A stretch of DNA of 60,382 nt. Source: Candidatus Lernaella stagnicola (GTDB lineage Bacteria > Lernaellota > Lernaellaia > Lernaellales > Lernaellaceae). Shown piece after piece: positions 1 to 9,516 of this stretch. Below the pieces are notes generated by a model. That model was not told where the DNA came from, did no database searches, and was given only the letters and a program-made list of their open reading frames with translations. The stretch's first letter is position 1. The number at the start of each line of letters is the position of its first letter. The position numbers and the translations under genes were made by a program. The stretch is from assembly GCA_030765525.1 (NCBI GenBank), contig JAVCCK010000021.1:1-60382 (forward strand), in the 5' to 3' direction.

Positions 1-368
<368 letters not shown>

Positions 369-446
369 CAAGTGAATCCTTTTCCCCTTCTATTGCGCCC
401 GCATAGGTTGTTCGTTTGTCATCTATCATTTTCTTTGAAAATATTT

Positions 447-562
447 TCCGGTGGCTATGGCGGAGGGGCCACACCCGATCCCTTTCCGAACTCGGAAGTT
501 AAGCCCTCCAGCGCCGATGGTACTGCCCGGGTAGCTAGGTGGGAGAGTAGGTCGCCGCCGGA
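447..562 (+). rRNA. rrf: 5S ribosomal RNA
   Basis: About 116 nt with the terminal helix TCCGGTGGC paired to GCCGCCGGA. The conserved loops CACACCCGATCCC, CCGAACTCGGAAGTTAAG and GGGAGAGTAGG are all visible. It lies about 78 nt after the 23S end, the normal 23S-5S order, with no tRNA between or after. Confidence 0.97.
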
Positions 563-574
563 TTTCCATTTTGT

Positions 575-614
575 AAAAAGCCGTACCCCGAAAGGGGCTC
601 GGCTTTTTCTTTTT
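575..614 (+). terminator. Rho-independent terminator of the rRNA operon, probably bidirectional
   Basis: The hairpin has stem AAAAAGCCG-CCCC, a GAAA tetraloop and the complement GGGG-CGGCTTTTT, then further T residues. The A-tract on the left means the minus-strand copy also ends in U residues. It could therefore also terminate the minus-strand run whose last stop is at 666. Confidence 0.9.
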
Positions 615-665
615 AAAATTACTACCGGAGATAACCGAGGCAACGCGAAAAGCCGCGCCGCGCCA

Positions 666-1073
666 CTATTTCGACGCGGGGAGCTTTCGCCAGGGGTTGG
701 TGAAAAGCAGCAGCCCGACCGCGCAAACGATCAGCCCGCCGAACAGCCAGCCCGGGAAATTCGGAAGTGAATAGAAGGCCAGGGCAATCAGGGCGACCGT
801 CTCGGCCAAAATCCACCACGCGATACGCTTGCCGACCGGGGACTTTTTGAAAACCAATCGAACCACGATATAGGCCACAATCGATAAAGCGCAACCAACG
901 GTTCCCACAAGCCCCATGCCGGCAGCGAGGCCGGGGGCGGGGACCGTCTCTCTCAACTCGGGCCAACGGAACACGCCCAGGTATGCGTAGGCCATTACCG
1001 AGGCCAAAATCATGCCCCACAAGGACAAAAGCCCGGACATTGGTGGGCTTTTTTCGACGTTCACACTTTTCAT
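666..1073 (-). CDS. Small four-helix membrane protein, unknown function
   Basis: 135 aa with a short polar N-terminus and four hydrophobic segments at about residues 13-33, 49-71, 84-101 and 105-124, ending in a basic tail. I recognise no family. The start at 1073 is chosen because GGAGAGGAAGG lies just upstream; reading further upstream in this frame runs into the Asp tract of the preceding gene. It is the last gene of a minus-strand run (19 nt after the propeller gene) and sits before the bidirectional terminator at 575-614. Probably an inner-membrane protein. Confidence 0.75.
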   Translation of the reverse strand: MKSVNVEKSPPMSGLLSLWGMILASVMAYAYLGVFRWPELRETVPAPGLAAGMGLVGTVGCALSIVAYIVVRLVFKKSPVGKRIAWWILAETVALIALAFYSLPNFPGWLFGGLIVCAVGLLLFTNPWRKLPASK

Positions 1074-1092
1074 TACACCTTCCTCTCCAAGG

Positions 1093-2814
1093 TTAGCCGC
1101 AGATTCCGCCGCTGCTGTCATCATCATCGTCGTCGTCGCCGGGCGGGAGTTCGCCGTCGGTGTCATCGTCATCGTCGTCGTCGTCGATTGTGTCGTCATC
1201 GGCGGCTTCGTCGTCATCGTCCACGGCCGGGTTGACGGTGACGGTAACCTGGTCGGCGTCGCTGTCGACCATGCCGTCGTTGACAACCAAAGCGAAGATC
1301 CCTTCGCCCTCTTGCTCGCCCACAACCGCCGGTTGCGCGGCCGCCGGGTCGTCAAGCTGCATCGCGACACCCGCCGTTTGGGTCCAGGTGTAAAACAGCC
1401 CGTCGCCGTCGACATCGCTGCTGCCGCTGCCGTCCAGTGTCACGGGTTCACCAACGGTCGTGACCACATCGGCTCCGGCGTCGGCCACCGGCCCGGAGTT
1501 CGTGCCCTCGTATTTGAGCAGGTTCACGTGCATGCCGACCGAATAGACGGTCGTGTTGTCGACCCACGCCAGCGCATACTGGCCGCCGTCGAAGGTCAGC
1601 GCGTGCTCATCGAGCGTCCAGTTGTCGCCACCATCCACGGTGTAAAACAAGGCCGGGGCATAGGCTAAGGTCTTGGCCGCGTAACCCCACACCATGCCGA
1701 AGCCGGGGTTCACGAAACTGACGCCCTCGGGCGCCCACTCGCCGGCGATGCCCGGCATCTCGGTGGGGAAGTTTTGTAGGTAGGGCTCCCACGAGTCGCC
1801 GCCGTTTTCGGTCTTGTAGAATTTGGAAATAAACCCGCCGACGACCGTTTCGTCGCCCACGATAAAGCCCGTATCTCGGTCGACGAAAAAGACCCAGCTA
1901 TACCCCTCGGCGGTGCTCTGTTTGAGGACTTCCCACGTCATGCCGCCGTCGGTGGTGTGCAGGATCGAGCCGGAAATATACGTTTTTTCATCGCTTTTGG
2001 CCCAGTGTTCCCGGCGGTAAAGCGGGTCGGAACTCATCCGCATGCGGTGAAGTTGTCGTGCGATCAGCGCCCTGCCTCGCAAGGGTTCGGCCTTTTCCGG
2101 CTCTTCTTCCCATTGGCCGATCGCCAGCCAGCCTTCGTTTTCGTCCAGCCACTGCATGCGATTGACATACAGTCGGGGCGCGTACAGCGCCGGCATCGTC
2201 GACCACGTGAAACCGCCGTCGGTGGTCTTGATGAAATAGCTGTTCAGACCCGCGGCGTACCCGACCAGGTCGTCGACCATCACCACATCCTGAATCGTGC
2301 CGTAACTGTCGTCGGGCGGAATATCCGCGTCGTGGAAGGTCTCGCCGCTGTCCTCGGTGAGCCAAAGCTGCGGCTGGAGTGTGTCCGCGCAAACCAGGAT
2401 GCAGGCGAACTGCTCTTCGATGGTATGCCCGAAGCGCTCGATGCACTCGAGGTCGACGCCCGAGCCGCCGAAGAGGCCGAATTCGGGCGTCACCATCTCC
2501 ACGGATGAACGCGCCTCGATCAGCCGCAAAAACTCGCAGAAGTTTTCCGGGGCTAAATTCAGGCTCATCTCGTAGACCGATTCCCACGTCGCGCCGCCGT
2601 CCAGCGTGCGGTAGATCAGATCAAACGTGCTGGAGTCTTCGCTCGCGGCGCCGACTGCGAACACGGTGTCTTGGTCGGGCGCCGAGACATCGATCAGCCC
2701 TTGGTTGTGGTCGGAGATCGAATAGAGGGAGGTCCAGCCGCCGTATTCGGCCTGCGCGGCGATCGCCAGTGCCGCCACCAGAATCACGGCTAAAAGGGTC
2801 GATTGCGCTCTCAT
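1093..2814 (-). CDS. Secreted BNR/Asp-box propeller protein with PKD/REJ-like domain and poly-Asp tail
   Basis: 573 aa. A Sec signal peptide (about 1-22, cleavage after AQA) precedes a WD/BNR-type propeller. Asp-box motifs recur as TLDGGATWE, TTDGGFTWS, TTDGGMTWE, TENGGDSWE and TVDGGDNWT, as in YCF48/HCF136-like proteins. Residues near 450-545 form a PKD/REJ-like Ig domain (GPVADAGADVVTTVGEPV). The C-terminus is an Asp tract ending in S-S-G-G-I-C-G with no TM helix. An AAGGAAT motif precedes the ATG. It is probably exported and surface-attached, binding rather than catalytic. The C-terminal Cys after the Asp tract recurs in five other proteins of this window. Confidence 0.85.
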   Translation of the reverse strand: MRAQSTLLAVILVAALAIAAQAEYGGWTSLYSISDHNQGLIDVSAPDQDTVFAVGAASEDSSTFDLIYRTLDGGATWESVYEMSLNLAPENFCEFLRLIEARSSVEMVTPEFGLFGGSGVDLECIERFGHTIEEQFACILVCADTLQPQLWLTEDSGETFHDADIPPDDSYGTIQDVVMVDDLVGYAAGLNSYFIKTTDGGFTWSTMPALYAPRLYVNRMQWLDENEGWLAIGQWEEEPEKAEPLRGRALIARQLHRMRMSSDPLYRREHWAKSDEKTYISGSILHTTDGGMTWEVLKQSTAEGYSWVFFVDRDTGFIVGDETVVGGFISKFYKTENGGDSWEPYLQNFPTEMPGIAGEWAPEGVSFVNPGFGMVWGYAAKTLAYAPALFYTVDGGDNWTLDEHALTFDGGQYALAWVDNTTVYSVGMHVNLLKYEGTNSGPVADAGADVVTTVGEPVTLDGSGSSDVDGDGLFYTWTQTAGVAMQLDDPAAAQPAVVGEQEGEGIFALVVNDGMVDSDADQVTVTVNPAVDDDDEAADDDTIDDDDDDDDTDGELPPGDDDDDDDSSGGICG

Positions 2815-2838
2815 GATGGATTCCTTTTCCCCCGGCCG

Positions 2839-4230
2839 CTAATCGACTTCCGGGATGATTTTCATTTTTGCGTAACGTAGCGCGCCTTGGGTGTGGTCCA
2901 AGAAGACGACCCCCGGCAAGTCATCCGGCGCCACCGTCAGTTGCGCCCCACTGCCGAATTGGTCGCCATCGAACACATCAGCAAACCGCCACAAGACGCC
3001 GTTGGTCCGGTACGCGATGCGCGGCGTGTTCGACAGCGCGTTGGTATAGGCCAGGTAGACGGTGCCGTCGCTCGCCGTGTCCGCCGACAGCGGGGCGGCC
3101 GGGGCGACGTGGTTGTCGGGCAGGTCGTAGATTCCCCAGGAGTTGGTGAACTCGCCGACCACGATCACCGGCACGGCGTCGGTGATGAAAAACGACATCG
3201 GCTGGTTATCTTCGTCCCATGTTACCGCCGTAAAACGCATGTCGACGTCGATCAGATGGCCCCAGTACAGCACGACCGAGTTATCCCCGCCGAGCGGGTC
3301 GTACCAGCCGGCGTACATGGCGTCGTAGCCGTACTTGTCGCTCGACATCTCGTAGTTATAATCGGGCCACGAAAAGACGGGGAAACCCGACGGCGCCATG
3401 TGGGCGTCGAAGGTGTAGGAAATCTGTACGAACGCGTTCCCAAAGCGTTGCCACTCATTCCACGCGGCGCCCGCTTCCTCGTAGTGCGCGATATACCAGT
3501 CCGCGTACTTTTTCATGCAAAACACGTTGGCCTCATCGTTGAGGCCAAAATGCAATTTCGCGTTGAGACCGGTCATCCCCTGGGACGCAACGGTGCGGGC
3601 CGTCCAGTCTTCAGCGGTCGTTTTGAACGCCACTTTCAAATCGCCGGCGGTGGCGTTGTGGTAGGCCACACCGATGCGGTCGGCGCCGTCCACGTCGACC
3701 GACGCGTACCAACCGGTGTCGCCTTGCTCGTCGACGATCCGAGTCGGCCACCCTTTCGCCGTGCGGACCGACACGCCCAACGCCTTTGGGCCGGGAGCGT
3801 AATAGGCCACCACCGGCGTGCCGTCGCTTAGGTACGCGAGGGAATAGAAGCGGCGGTCTTCGTTCGGCAGGTAGTCGTCCAGCACCGTCTCCACGTCGAA
3901 GTAGACGCAGCCGTCATCTTCGACGCCGTCGCAGTCCTGGTCGCGGCCATCGGTGCATAATTCCGCCGCATCGGGATGGCTCAACGGGTCATGATCGTCG
4001 CAATCCTCACCGCCGCAGGCGGCGTCGGTGAAGCCATCCTCGTCGGCGTCGGGACAATCGGTGTCGTCGTTGTCATCGTCGTCGCCGGAAGCGGAGTCGT
4101 CGTCCGCGTCGTCGTCGTCATCGGCACCGGTTTGGTCGTCGTCATCGTCGCCGTCGGAACAGCCGGAAAACACGGCAAGCAACAGCAGCATCAGCGCCAG
4201 CAGACGAAGCCATCGTTCTGGATTACTCAA
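2839..4230 (-). CDS. Lipoprotein with poly-Asp linker and MopE-like metal-binding motif
   Basis: 463 aa. The signal peptide ends in lipobox AVFSGC (Cys24), then about 35 mostly Asp residues. A MopE-type putative metal-binding repeat follows: DADEDGFTDAACGGEDCDD, then a second Cys/Asp half ending in DQDCDGVEDDGC. Residues 110-463 look like a beta-propeller, with recurring hydrophobic-SDGTPVVAYY type strands. It starts with TTG at 4230, after AGGAG. The layout matches the lipoprotein at 18937-20382. Likely an outer-membrane or periplasmic lipoprotein; ligand unknown. Confidence 0.85.
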   Translation of the reverse strand: MSNPERWLRLLALMLLLLAVFSGCSDGDDDDDQTGADDDDDADDDSASGDDDDNDDTDCPDADEDGFTDAACGGEDCDDHDPLSHPDAAELCTDGRDQDCDGVEDDGCVYFDVETVLDDYLPNEDRRFYSLAYLSDGTPVVAYYAPGPKALGVSVRTAKGWPTRIVDEQGDTGWYASVDVDGADRIGVAYHNATAGDLKVAFKTTAEDWTARTVASQGMTGLNAKLHFGLNDEANVFCMKKYADWYIAHYEEAGAAWNEWQRFGNAFVQISYTFDAHMAPSGFPVFSWPDYNYEMSSDKYGYDAMYAGWYDPLGGDNSVVLYWGHLIDVDMRFTAVTWDEDNQPMSFFITDAVPVIVVGEFTNSWGIYDLPDNHVAPAAPLSADTASDGTVYLAYTNALSNTPRIAYRTNGVLWRFADVFDGDQFGSGAQLTVAPDDLPGVVFLDHTQGALRYAKMKIIPEVD

Positions 4231-4245
4231 GACGCTTTCTCCTAT

Positions 4246-6396
4246 TTATTCGGCGGAATTGTTAGCGAACAAGCGCGCGCCGAGCAACCACCATATGCCC
4301 AACGCGGCGAAATAGAAAAACAATCCGTGGACGAGTAAAAAGCGGTAGCCGGTGATCATCGCGCTGAATTCAAGCACGCCGCCAAACACCATGCCGACGA
4401 GATTGGCTCCCATGGCATTGGTGACACGACTCGGCTGCAGGTCCCGCAGAGCGGTGGCGAAGCCGATCGCCGCGAGCAAAAACGCCGGACCGGCAAACGC
4501 GATCGCGCCGCCGATTTGTGCCGGAAGACCGGCCCCCAGCAGTTGCGCCGGCTCGAAGACCAGGCTGACACCGACCGCCGCGGCCGTCGCCGCCAAGACG
4601 ATCGGCAGCAGGCGTCGGGGCACGCGGGAAGCAATCAGGTTGCCGAGCAGGATTGCCACCATCACCAGCGAAAACACGATGGATGCTACATACCAGTTCA
4701 CGCTGAACAAGACGTGCAATCGCGATACGGTCGACGCCTCCACCAGCATGAAGCCGGCGCCCAGGAAAAAGAAGAAGAGCAAATACCCGCCGCCTTGACC
4801 ACGTTGTCGCAGCACGACGGCCAGGGCCAGCGCGGCGACGAAAAAGAAGATCAACACCGTCAGGTATTCCACCGGCAAGGTTCGCGTTTTGAGAAAAAAG
4901 AAGGGCCAGTCATCCGACGCGGGCGCCACGTCGCCGACGTTATTCCAAGCCGGGACGTCATCGAGTTGTTCCAACGGCCGGTCGTTGGCCGTGAGAAACG
5001 CGATGGTGTTATGGGCAAACGCGGCAACTGCCGGGGGCCAACCGAAAACCTCGCGGATCGTTTCGTACAGGCGGGCGCGGATGAAGGGCCGCGGCACACC
5101 GTAGGAAACGATGAACAAGCCGGCGGGCGCCAAGCGGCGGCGAATCTGGGCAAACGCTTCTGTCGTGTACAAGTAGCTGTCAAAACGGACCGTGCTTTGC
5201 GGCGAGGGCAACAGCACGGCGTCGACGCCGAACATGGTGATGACATCGTAGGTCGTATCGCCGTCGTGCAGGAAAGCGCGGGCGTCGTCGATTACGACGT
5301 TGACGGCCGCGTCGTTGAAGGGGCGGCGCCGGTTGTAGATTCCCGACAGGGCGACGATCTGCGGATCGAGTTCCACGGCGTCGATGTGCGCCTCGGGCCC
5401 CACGACCGCGCGAATCATGCTGACTAAGCGGCCGGTGCCGACGCCAAGCATGGCGACGCGTAGCGGTTTATTCGCCGCGGCGCGGCGGCGGGCGGTTTCC
5501 GCCAACTGCTCGAGATACCGAACCATTTGCGGCCCTGCCACGGCTTCGCCGGACCCATCGAATTGCGGAAGCGGGTCGGCGAATTCGGTTTCCATGAAAA
5601 AGATATTGTTCACCTGCAAAAAATGCGTGTCGGCGTACTCGGCGCCGGCAGGCGTTTGGTGCGGCCAGACGGTGATTTTCGAATAGGAAGACCAATGCAC
5701 GCGTTCGTCGCCCAATTCGGGGATCGTCGGGGCAAGCGCGATGAGCGCCAGTACCAGCGCCACAACCCACCGCGGAATACGACGTCCATCGCCCGGCGCG
5801 TCGGCGGCGATCAACACGACGCACAGGGAGAGAACGAGGCCGAACCAAACGGCGGGCGGAGTTTGCAGCCACGCCAGAAGCGCAAAAGCCACGGTACCGC
5901 TTAGGGACCCGGCGACATTGATGGAGTAGGCGCGCAGCGCCGGTAGTTCTCCGAATCGCCGCGCGATATACGCCCCCAAGGGCATCGCCCAACCCACCAA
6001 CGCGAGGATGATTAACGTGGCCAGAAACGGTACGGGCAGCTTGGCGGTAAAGGCGTTGGCGGCGTTGAAGTAGTAAATCGGACCCTGCGAAATGTTGATA
6101 TCCGCGGCCGGGAATCCCAGCAGAGCGAAGACGGGCACCAACACCGCACTCAGCGCGAGAAAGGAAAATAGCCCCTTGCGGCCGTACGCGGGGGCAAAAA
6201 AGCCGATGCCGAGGCCGAATATCGTGGCGATGAAAACCAGATTCGAGAAGAAACCGAGAAACAGTAGTTGGGCCGGGAGCCAACGAATCAGCGCGAGTTC
6301 AAAAAAAAGCGAGATAAAACTGCCGAAAAACAACCCGTAGCCGGGATCCGCGCCGTTTGTGCCCGCGGGGTGGCTCGTAACGTTCGCTTCGGCCAT
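4246..6396 (-). CDS. Polytopic membrane protein with spermidine-synthase-like (SAM-fold) domain
   Basis: 716 aa. About seven N-terminal TM helices (residues 20-225) lead into a class I Rossmann domain with glycine motif VAMLGVGTG (314-322), acidic VELD (341-344) and an IDDARAFL segment. Six or more further helices (about 505-710) follow. This TM-SpeE-like-TM arrangement is known from membrane-fused polyamine-synthase homologues; the actual substrate is not predictable. It is first in a four-gene minus-strand run, 15 nt before the MopE-like lipoprotein. Confidence 0.85.
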   Translation of the reverse strand: MAEANVTSHPAGTNGADPGYGLFFGSFISLFFELALIRWLPAQLLFLGFFSNLVFIATIFGLGIGFFAPAYGRKGLFSFLALSAVLVPVFALLGFPAADINISQGPIYYFNAANAFTAKLPVPFLATLIILALVGWAMPLGAYIARRFGELPALRAYSINVAGSLSGTVAFALLAWLQTPPAVWFGLVLSLCVVLIAADAPGDGRRIPRWVVALVLALIALAPTIPELGDERVHWSSYSKITVWPHQTPAGAEYADTHFLQVNNIFFMETEFADPLPQFDGSGEAVAGPQMVRYLEQLAETARRRAAANKPLRVAMLGVGTGRLVSMIRAVVGPEAHIDAVELDPQIVALSGIYNRRRPFNDAAVNVVIDDARAFLHDGDTTYDVITMFGVDAVLLPSPQSTVRFDSYLYTTEAFAQIRRRLAPAGLFIVSYGVPRPFIRARLYETIREVFGWPPAVAAFAHNTIAFLTANDRPLEQLDDVPAWNNVGDVAPASDDWPFFFLKTRTLPVEYLTVLIFFFVAALALAVVLRQRGQGGGYLLFFFFLGAGFMLVEASTVSRLHVLFSVNWYVASIVFSLVMVAILLGNLIASRVPRRLLPIVLAATAAAVGVSLVFEPAQLLGAGLPAQIGGAIAFAGPAFLLAAIGFATALRDLQPSRVTNAMGANLVGMVFGGVLEFSAMITGYRFLLVHGLFFYFAALGIWWLLGARLFANNSAE

Positions 6397-6556
6397 GTTG
6401 TCTTCCCGCTCATTGATTCGGAAAAAGAGTGACGAAATCGCGCGTAAAAACCCGACTATGGTCGATTGCGTAAGTCTACGGGATTATCCGGTGAAAGTCC
6501 AAGTCTTGAGCCTCCGTCGGTGACAATCTTCCCGCATTGGGCGACGGTTTGCAGCG

Positions 6557-6586
6557 TTGAGGCCGACGCGGCGACCGTGCTAGGCT
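6557..6586 (+). promoter_or_regulatory. Candidate sigma70-type promoter upstream of the methyltransferase lipoprotein
   Basis: TTGAGG (6557-6562) and TAGGCT (6581-6586) are separated by 18 nt, placing a start point about 15-20 nt before the ribosome binding site of the gene at 6610. The match is partial. The rest of the divergent interval 6397-6556 shows nothing else I recognise. Confidence 0.3.
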
Positions 6587-6609
6587 CTGCAGCCAGAGTT
6601 GGAGGAAAC

Positions 6610-7383
6610 ATGACCGAAAAACGCCGCCGAACGTGCCGGCCATCATGGCTGCTGGTAATCGTATGTTTGCTGATAAGCATCGCGGCGTGCCAAGAGCCCG
6701 TCCTTGAACGGGTACCGCGCAGCTTCAACGATCAGGTCACCGTGAAGATGATGAAAAGCTATCGGCGAGCGGTCAAAAGACAAGCGGCCGTTGGCTTGCC
6801 TCTAGGAGCCCTCTTGGGCGGCACTGCCGAGTTTCGTCAGATTCTGCAACTCCTCCAATTCGAGCCCGACGACACGATTGCCGACCTGGGTTGCGGCACC
6901 GGAGCCCTGGAAGTTGCCATGCTGGAGGGCGAGGTACCCTTTGCGCGTATTTACGCGGTCGACGTCAACCAGGACGCGTTGGATTTTCTTCAATACGCCA
7001 TGGACCTTTACGAGTTTCCCCACGCGAACAAGATAGAAACAGTGTTATCGACGATGGACGATGTGCGCCTGCCGGCGAATTCCATCGACGTGGCGGTGTT
7101 GCTATCGATTCGTGCCTTCGACGCCAAGCGTAATCAAAACGGCATCTTAGAGGTGGACGGCAAAGGGCAGGATTGCTTGAAGACCTTGGCGAACGCGCTG
7201 CGCGATGACGGCAGGATCGTATACGTGTCCGGCGTGGTCGACGGCGAACCCGACGAGGATCTTTTCGAACGGATCGCGTATTCCTTCGAAAAAGCCGGAG
7301 TGAAAACGGTTGAAAAAAAAGTCGTGGAAATTGGCGGGCCGCGTAACGCGTACATCGTTTTTCACAAGCCGCCCAAACCGTGA
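6610..7383 (+). CDS. Lipoprotein SAM-dependent methyltransferase
   Basis: 257 aa. The basic N-terminus and hydrophobic core end in lipobox ISIAAC (Cys27). A class I methyltransferase fold follows: IADLGCGTGALE (motif I), YAVDVNQDAL (motif II) and a post-motif VAVLLSIRAF. It starts at 6610 because GGAGG lies 5 nt upstream; an upstream extension would bury the signal peptide. Membrane-anchored exported methyltransferase-fold proteins occur in deltaproteobacterial-type genomes, but substrates are unknown. The neighbour downstream is another lipoprotein. Confidence 0.8.
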   Translation: MTEKRRRTCRPSWLLVIVCLLISIAACQEPVLERVPRSFNDQVTVKMMKSYRRAVKRQAAVGLPLGALLGGTAEFRQILQLLQFEPDDTIADLGCGTGALEVAMLEGEVPFARIYAVDVNQDALDFLQYAMDLYEFPHANKIETVLSTMDDVRLPANSIDVAVLLSIRAFDAKRNQNGILEVDGKGQDCLKTLANALRDDGRIVYVSGVVDGEPDEDLFERIAYSFEKAGVKTVEKKVVEIGGPRNAYIVFHKPPKP

Positions 7384-7449
7384 GCCCGTCCCGCGGGCGC
7401 GGACACCGAAGCCTTGTTCGCCCATGCGCCGTTTGTTAAACTTCTCGGA

Positions 7450-8145
7450 ATGGTAAATCGACTTAGACGAAAACTTCGAAGGATAGGCGGTATCGGGCAC
7501 CTCGGCTTAATGTCAGCCATCGTTATGCTGTCGTTGTTCACGCTTGCTTGCCAAAAACCGGAAGCGACCACACCTCCGCCCGGGGAACAGATACAAGGCT
7601 TCAGGCCCGACGCACCGGAACAGTTGGTGCCGCGCGATCCGGAAACCCTTGATTCTGAGAACTATTGTCACGCGGAGTACTATTTCCGAGGTAAGGAACG
7701 CGAGTCACCGGCGATACCGTTTGGCCGCTGCACGCGCGATGGCGACTACATGCTGTTACGTCGCGGCAAGGGTAAGCCGTTCAAGAAGCCGATTTTAGCT
7801 ATTCGTGTGCGAGTGAATGAAAAAGTCACACCCGTGTTGACCGATACGACCTTCTCCCTCACGCAAGACGACAAGGCGCTCAAGCCGGACATCCTGGATT
7901 TGCAGGGCAAGGACGGATGGCTGGGCGAGCTCCGCTGGAATTTGGATCCCGATTGGCAGAAAATCCGGATCAACACCGACGTTATGGGACGCGACCCCGT
8001 CAGCAAAGTGATCAGGCCGACGACGGCGATGTTCGGCCTCAATGTTTTCAATGAAACAGTAGAGTGGCCGCGTTTCGCCAAGCCGAACACGAAGGCGGCC
8101 GGCAAGGGAGACGCGGTAACGTTGACCGGCCCCTGCTTCCCCTAG
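7450..8145 (+). CDS. Putative lipoprotein of unknown function
   Basis: 231 aa. The basic start MVNRLRRKLRR is followed by a hydrophobic stretch and lipobox LFTLAC (Cys34). The mature part has three further Cys residues and no recognised domain; its second half looks beta-rich. No strong ribosome binding site marks the start. ATG at 7450 is preferred because it supplies the n-region of the signal peptide; ATG 7510 is an alternative. It lies 66 nt after the methyltransferase on the same strand. Confidence 0.65.
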   Translation: MVNRLRRKLRRIGGIGHLGLMSAIVMLSLFTLACQKPEATTPPPGEQIQGFRPDAPEQLVPRDPETLDSENYCHAEYYFRGKERESPAIPFGRCTRDGDYMLLRRGKGKPFKKPILAIRVRVNEKVTPVLTDTTFSLTQDDKALKPDILDLQGKDGWLGELRWNLDPDWQKIRINTDVMGRDPVSKVIRPTTAMFGLNVFNETVEWPRFAKPNTKAAGKGDAVTLTGPCFP

Positions 8146-8223
8146 TGCAGCCCACCGAAATATTCTGTAAAATCGACCGCCTCGACAGGCGATACATCTG
8201 ACTGCTCGTCATAAGGATGGTTT

Positions 8224-9264
8224 GTGAGAAGAAGAGTGCGCCGACGCGTGTTGATAGTTCTGGTGCTCGGGTTGGCGGCGGCCGTCATCGCGGGCTGGTG
8301 GGTGGTAGGCGGCAACCGCGGCTACCGCAACGTCGTGGAAAAGGAAGCGCCCGAAGCGAATTGGAAGTGTAAACACGCCAGATCGTGTGATGCTGATTAC
8401 CGGCGTTTTGCCGAGCGCTACTCGAGGAAGGGCCAGCCCGTTTCAGAAGCCGAACTGGCCGAGTCGATAAAAGAGGCGGGCTGGGAGAGGCCGGTGACTT
8501 CCGCCCTGCCGTATGAAGAACTCCGGGCCGCGATCATCCAGGCGCTGAACATCGACTTTCTGCTCGACGGCCTCAACGAGCGCCGGCTTGAGGTGATTTA
8601 CACAGCGCGCCACGAAGAAGCTGATTTCACTCGCGAAGAATTCTTACTCGTGGATCGTTACGTGGGCATGACCAAGGGCGTCTTGTATACGCCGCGAGGT
8701 GTCTCGCCGTGCCGCGCGATTCTTGGAGTACATGGGCATGGGCAACATGCGGAGACGTTTTTCCGGGATCTCGGGCTCAAGGCGTGGCTTGACGAGGGCT
8801 ACGTGGTCCTCTCGGTGACGATGCGCGCGGCCGGCGCCGACATGGTCGAGGACCAACTCGTGCGGCATCTTTTACGCCGGGGATTTTCGCTTCTTGGGCT
8901 GCGTGTCTACGAAACGCTGCTCGGGCATAAGTTGCTCAAAGACCGCTTTGGCGAGGACGTCGAGGTCGTCTTGTTGGGGCATTCCGGCGGCAGCGTCAGT
9001 AACAACATCGTCATTCGCGTAACGCGCGAGATCGATGCGGCAATCATCGACGCGGTGGGTACCTATCTAAATGCCTGGAACGTTGGATTGACCGATGAGA
9101 TCGCGCTGGAACTGCATCGGTATCGGCTGTTGATCAACGATTTTTCCACGGCTCCCATGCCGGTGCTTCGCCAAGCGTACGGTTATCCCGAGGGTTGGGG
9201 CTTGGCGAAGGATTTTCTGCAACACAATCTCGAATCGCCGGCGACCACAACATATAGCCCCTAA
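8224..9264 (+). CDS. Alpha/beta hydrolase, membrane-anchored or secreted
   Basis: 346 aa. An Arg-rich start and one TM/signal segment (about 9-28) precede an alpha/beta hydrolase domain. HGHGQH (170-175) fits the oxyanion-hole strand, and GHSGGS (252-257) the nucleophile elbow with Ser254. A following AAIIDAVGTY strand could carry the acid. It resembles acetyl-xylan-esterase or dienelactone-hydrolase-like proteins. GTG start with AAGGATGG upstream. Substrate unknown. Confidence 0.75.
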   Translation: MRRRVRRRVLIVLVLGLAAAVIAGWWVVGGNRGYRNVVEKEAPEANWKCKHARSCDADYRRFAERYSRKGQPVSEAELAESIKEAGWERPVTSALPYEELRAAIIQALNIDFLLDGLNERRLEVIYTARHEEADFTREEFLLVDRYVGMTKGVLYTPRGVSPCRAILGVHGHGQHAETFFRDLGLKAWLDEGYVVLSVTMRAAGADMVEDQLVRHLLRRGFSLLGLRVYETLLGHKLLKDRFGEDVEVVLLGHSGGSVSNNIVIRVTREIDAAIIDAVGTYLNAWNVGLTDEIALELHRYRLLINDFSTAPMPVLRQAYGYPEGWGLAKDFLQHNLESPATTTYSP

Positions 9265-9327
9265 CCCGATTCTTCCGTCAACGCGCGCGGCACGCGCCAG
9301 CTCGACTGGTCCTCGCTACCTGACTGA

Positions 9328-9516
9328 TTAATTTTCCGGCACTTCATGCACGAGTTCGAAGCGGATGACGGCGTGGCATTCGTCGATCGGCGCGACGGGT
9401 GTCGTTAGGAAATCGTCAGTGAATCGCACACCGCGTAGCGCTGCGGTCAGGCGGTGGGCGGCGGTTCGATAATCCCGGCGACGTACCGACCGCAAGTGGC
9501 CGGAAATGTTTCGAAC
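9328..9516 (-). pseudogene. Possible 3' remnant of a minus-strand gene
   Basis: The minus strand has an open frame of 62 codons ending in TAA at 9328. Its product reads like a genuine C-terminus (FTDDFLTTPVAPIDECHAV, then IRFELVHEVPEN). It lacks a good start and is closed upstream by TAG at 9517-9519. I do not recognise the family. It could be a short gene using a TTG start or the tail of a deleted one. It is the only coding-like signal in the 584-nt gap between the hydrolase and malate synthase. Confidence 0.35.

Noticed and set aside
1012-1668. Open frames rich in Val/Ile or Ser opposite poly-Asp tracts
   Set aside because: GTC/ATC and TCG/TCA runs are the complement of GAC/GAT codons; same artefact at 3976-4338, 19465-20337, 22494-22862, 40881-41303 and 49576-50913.
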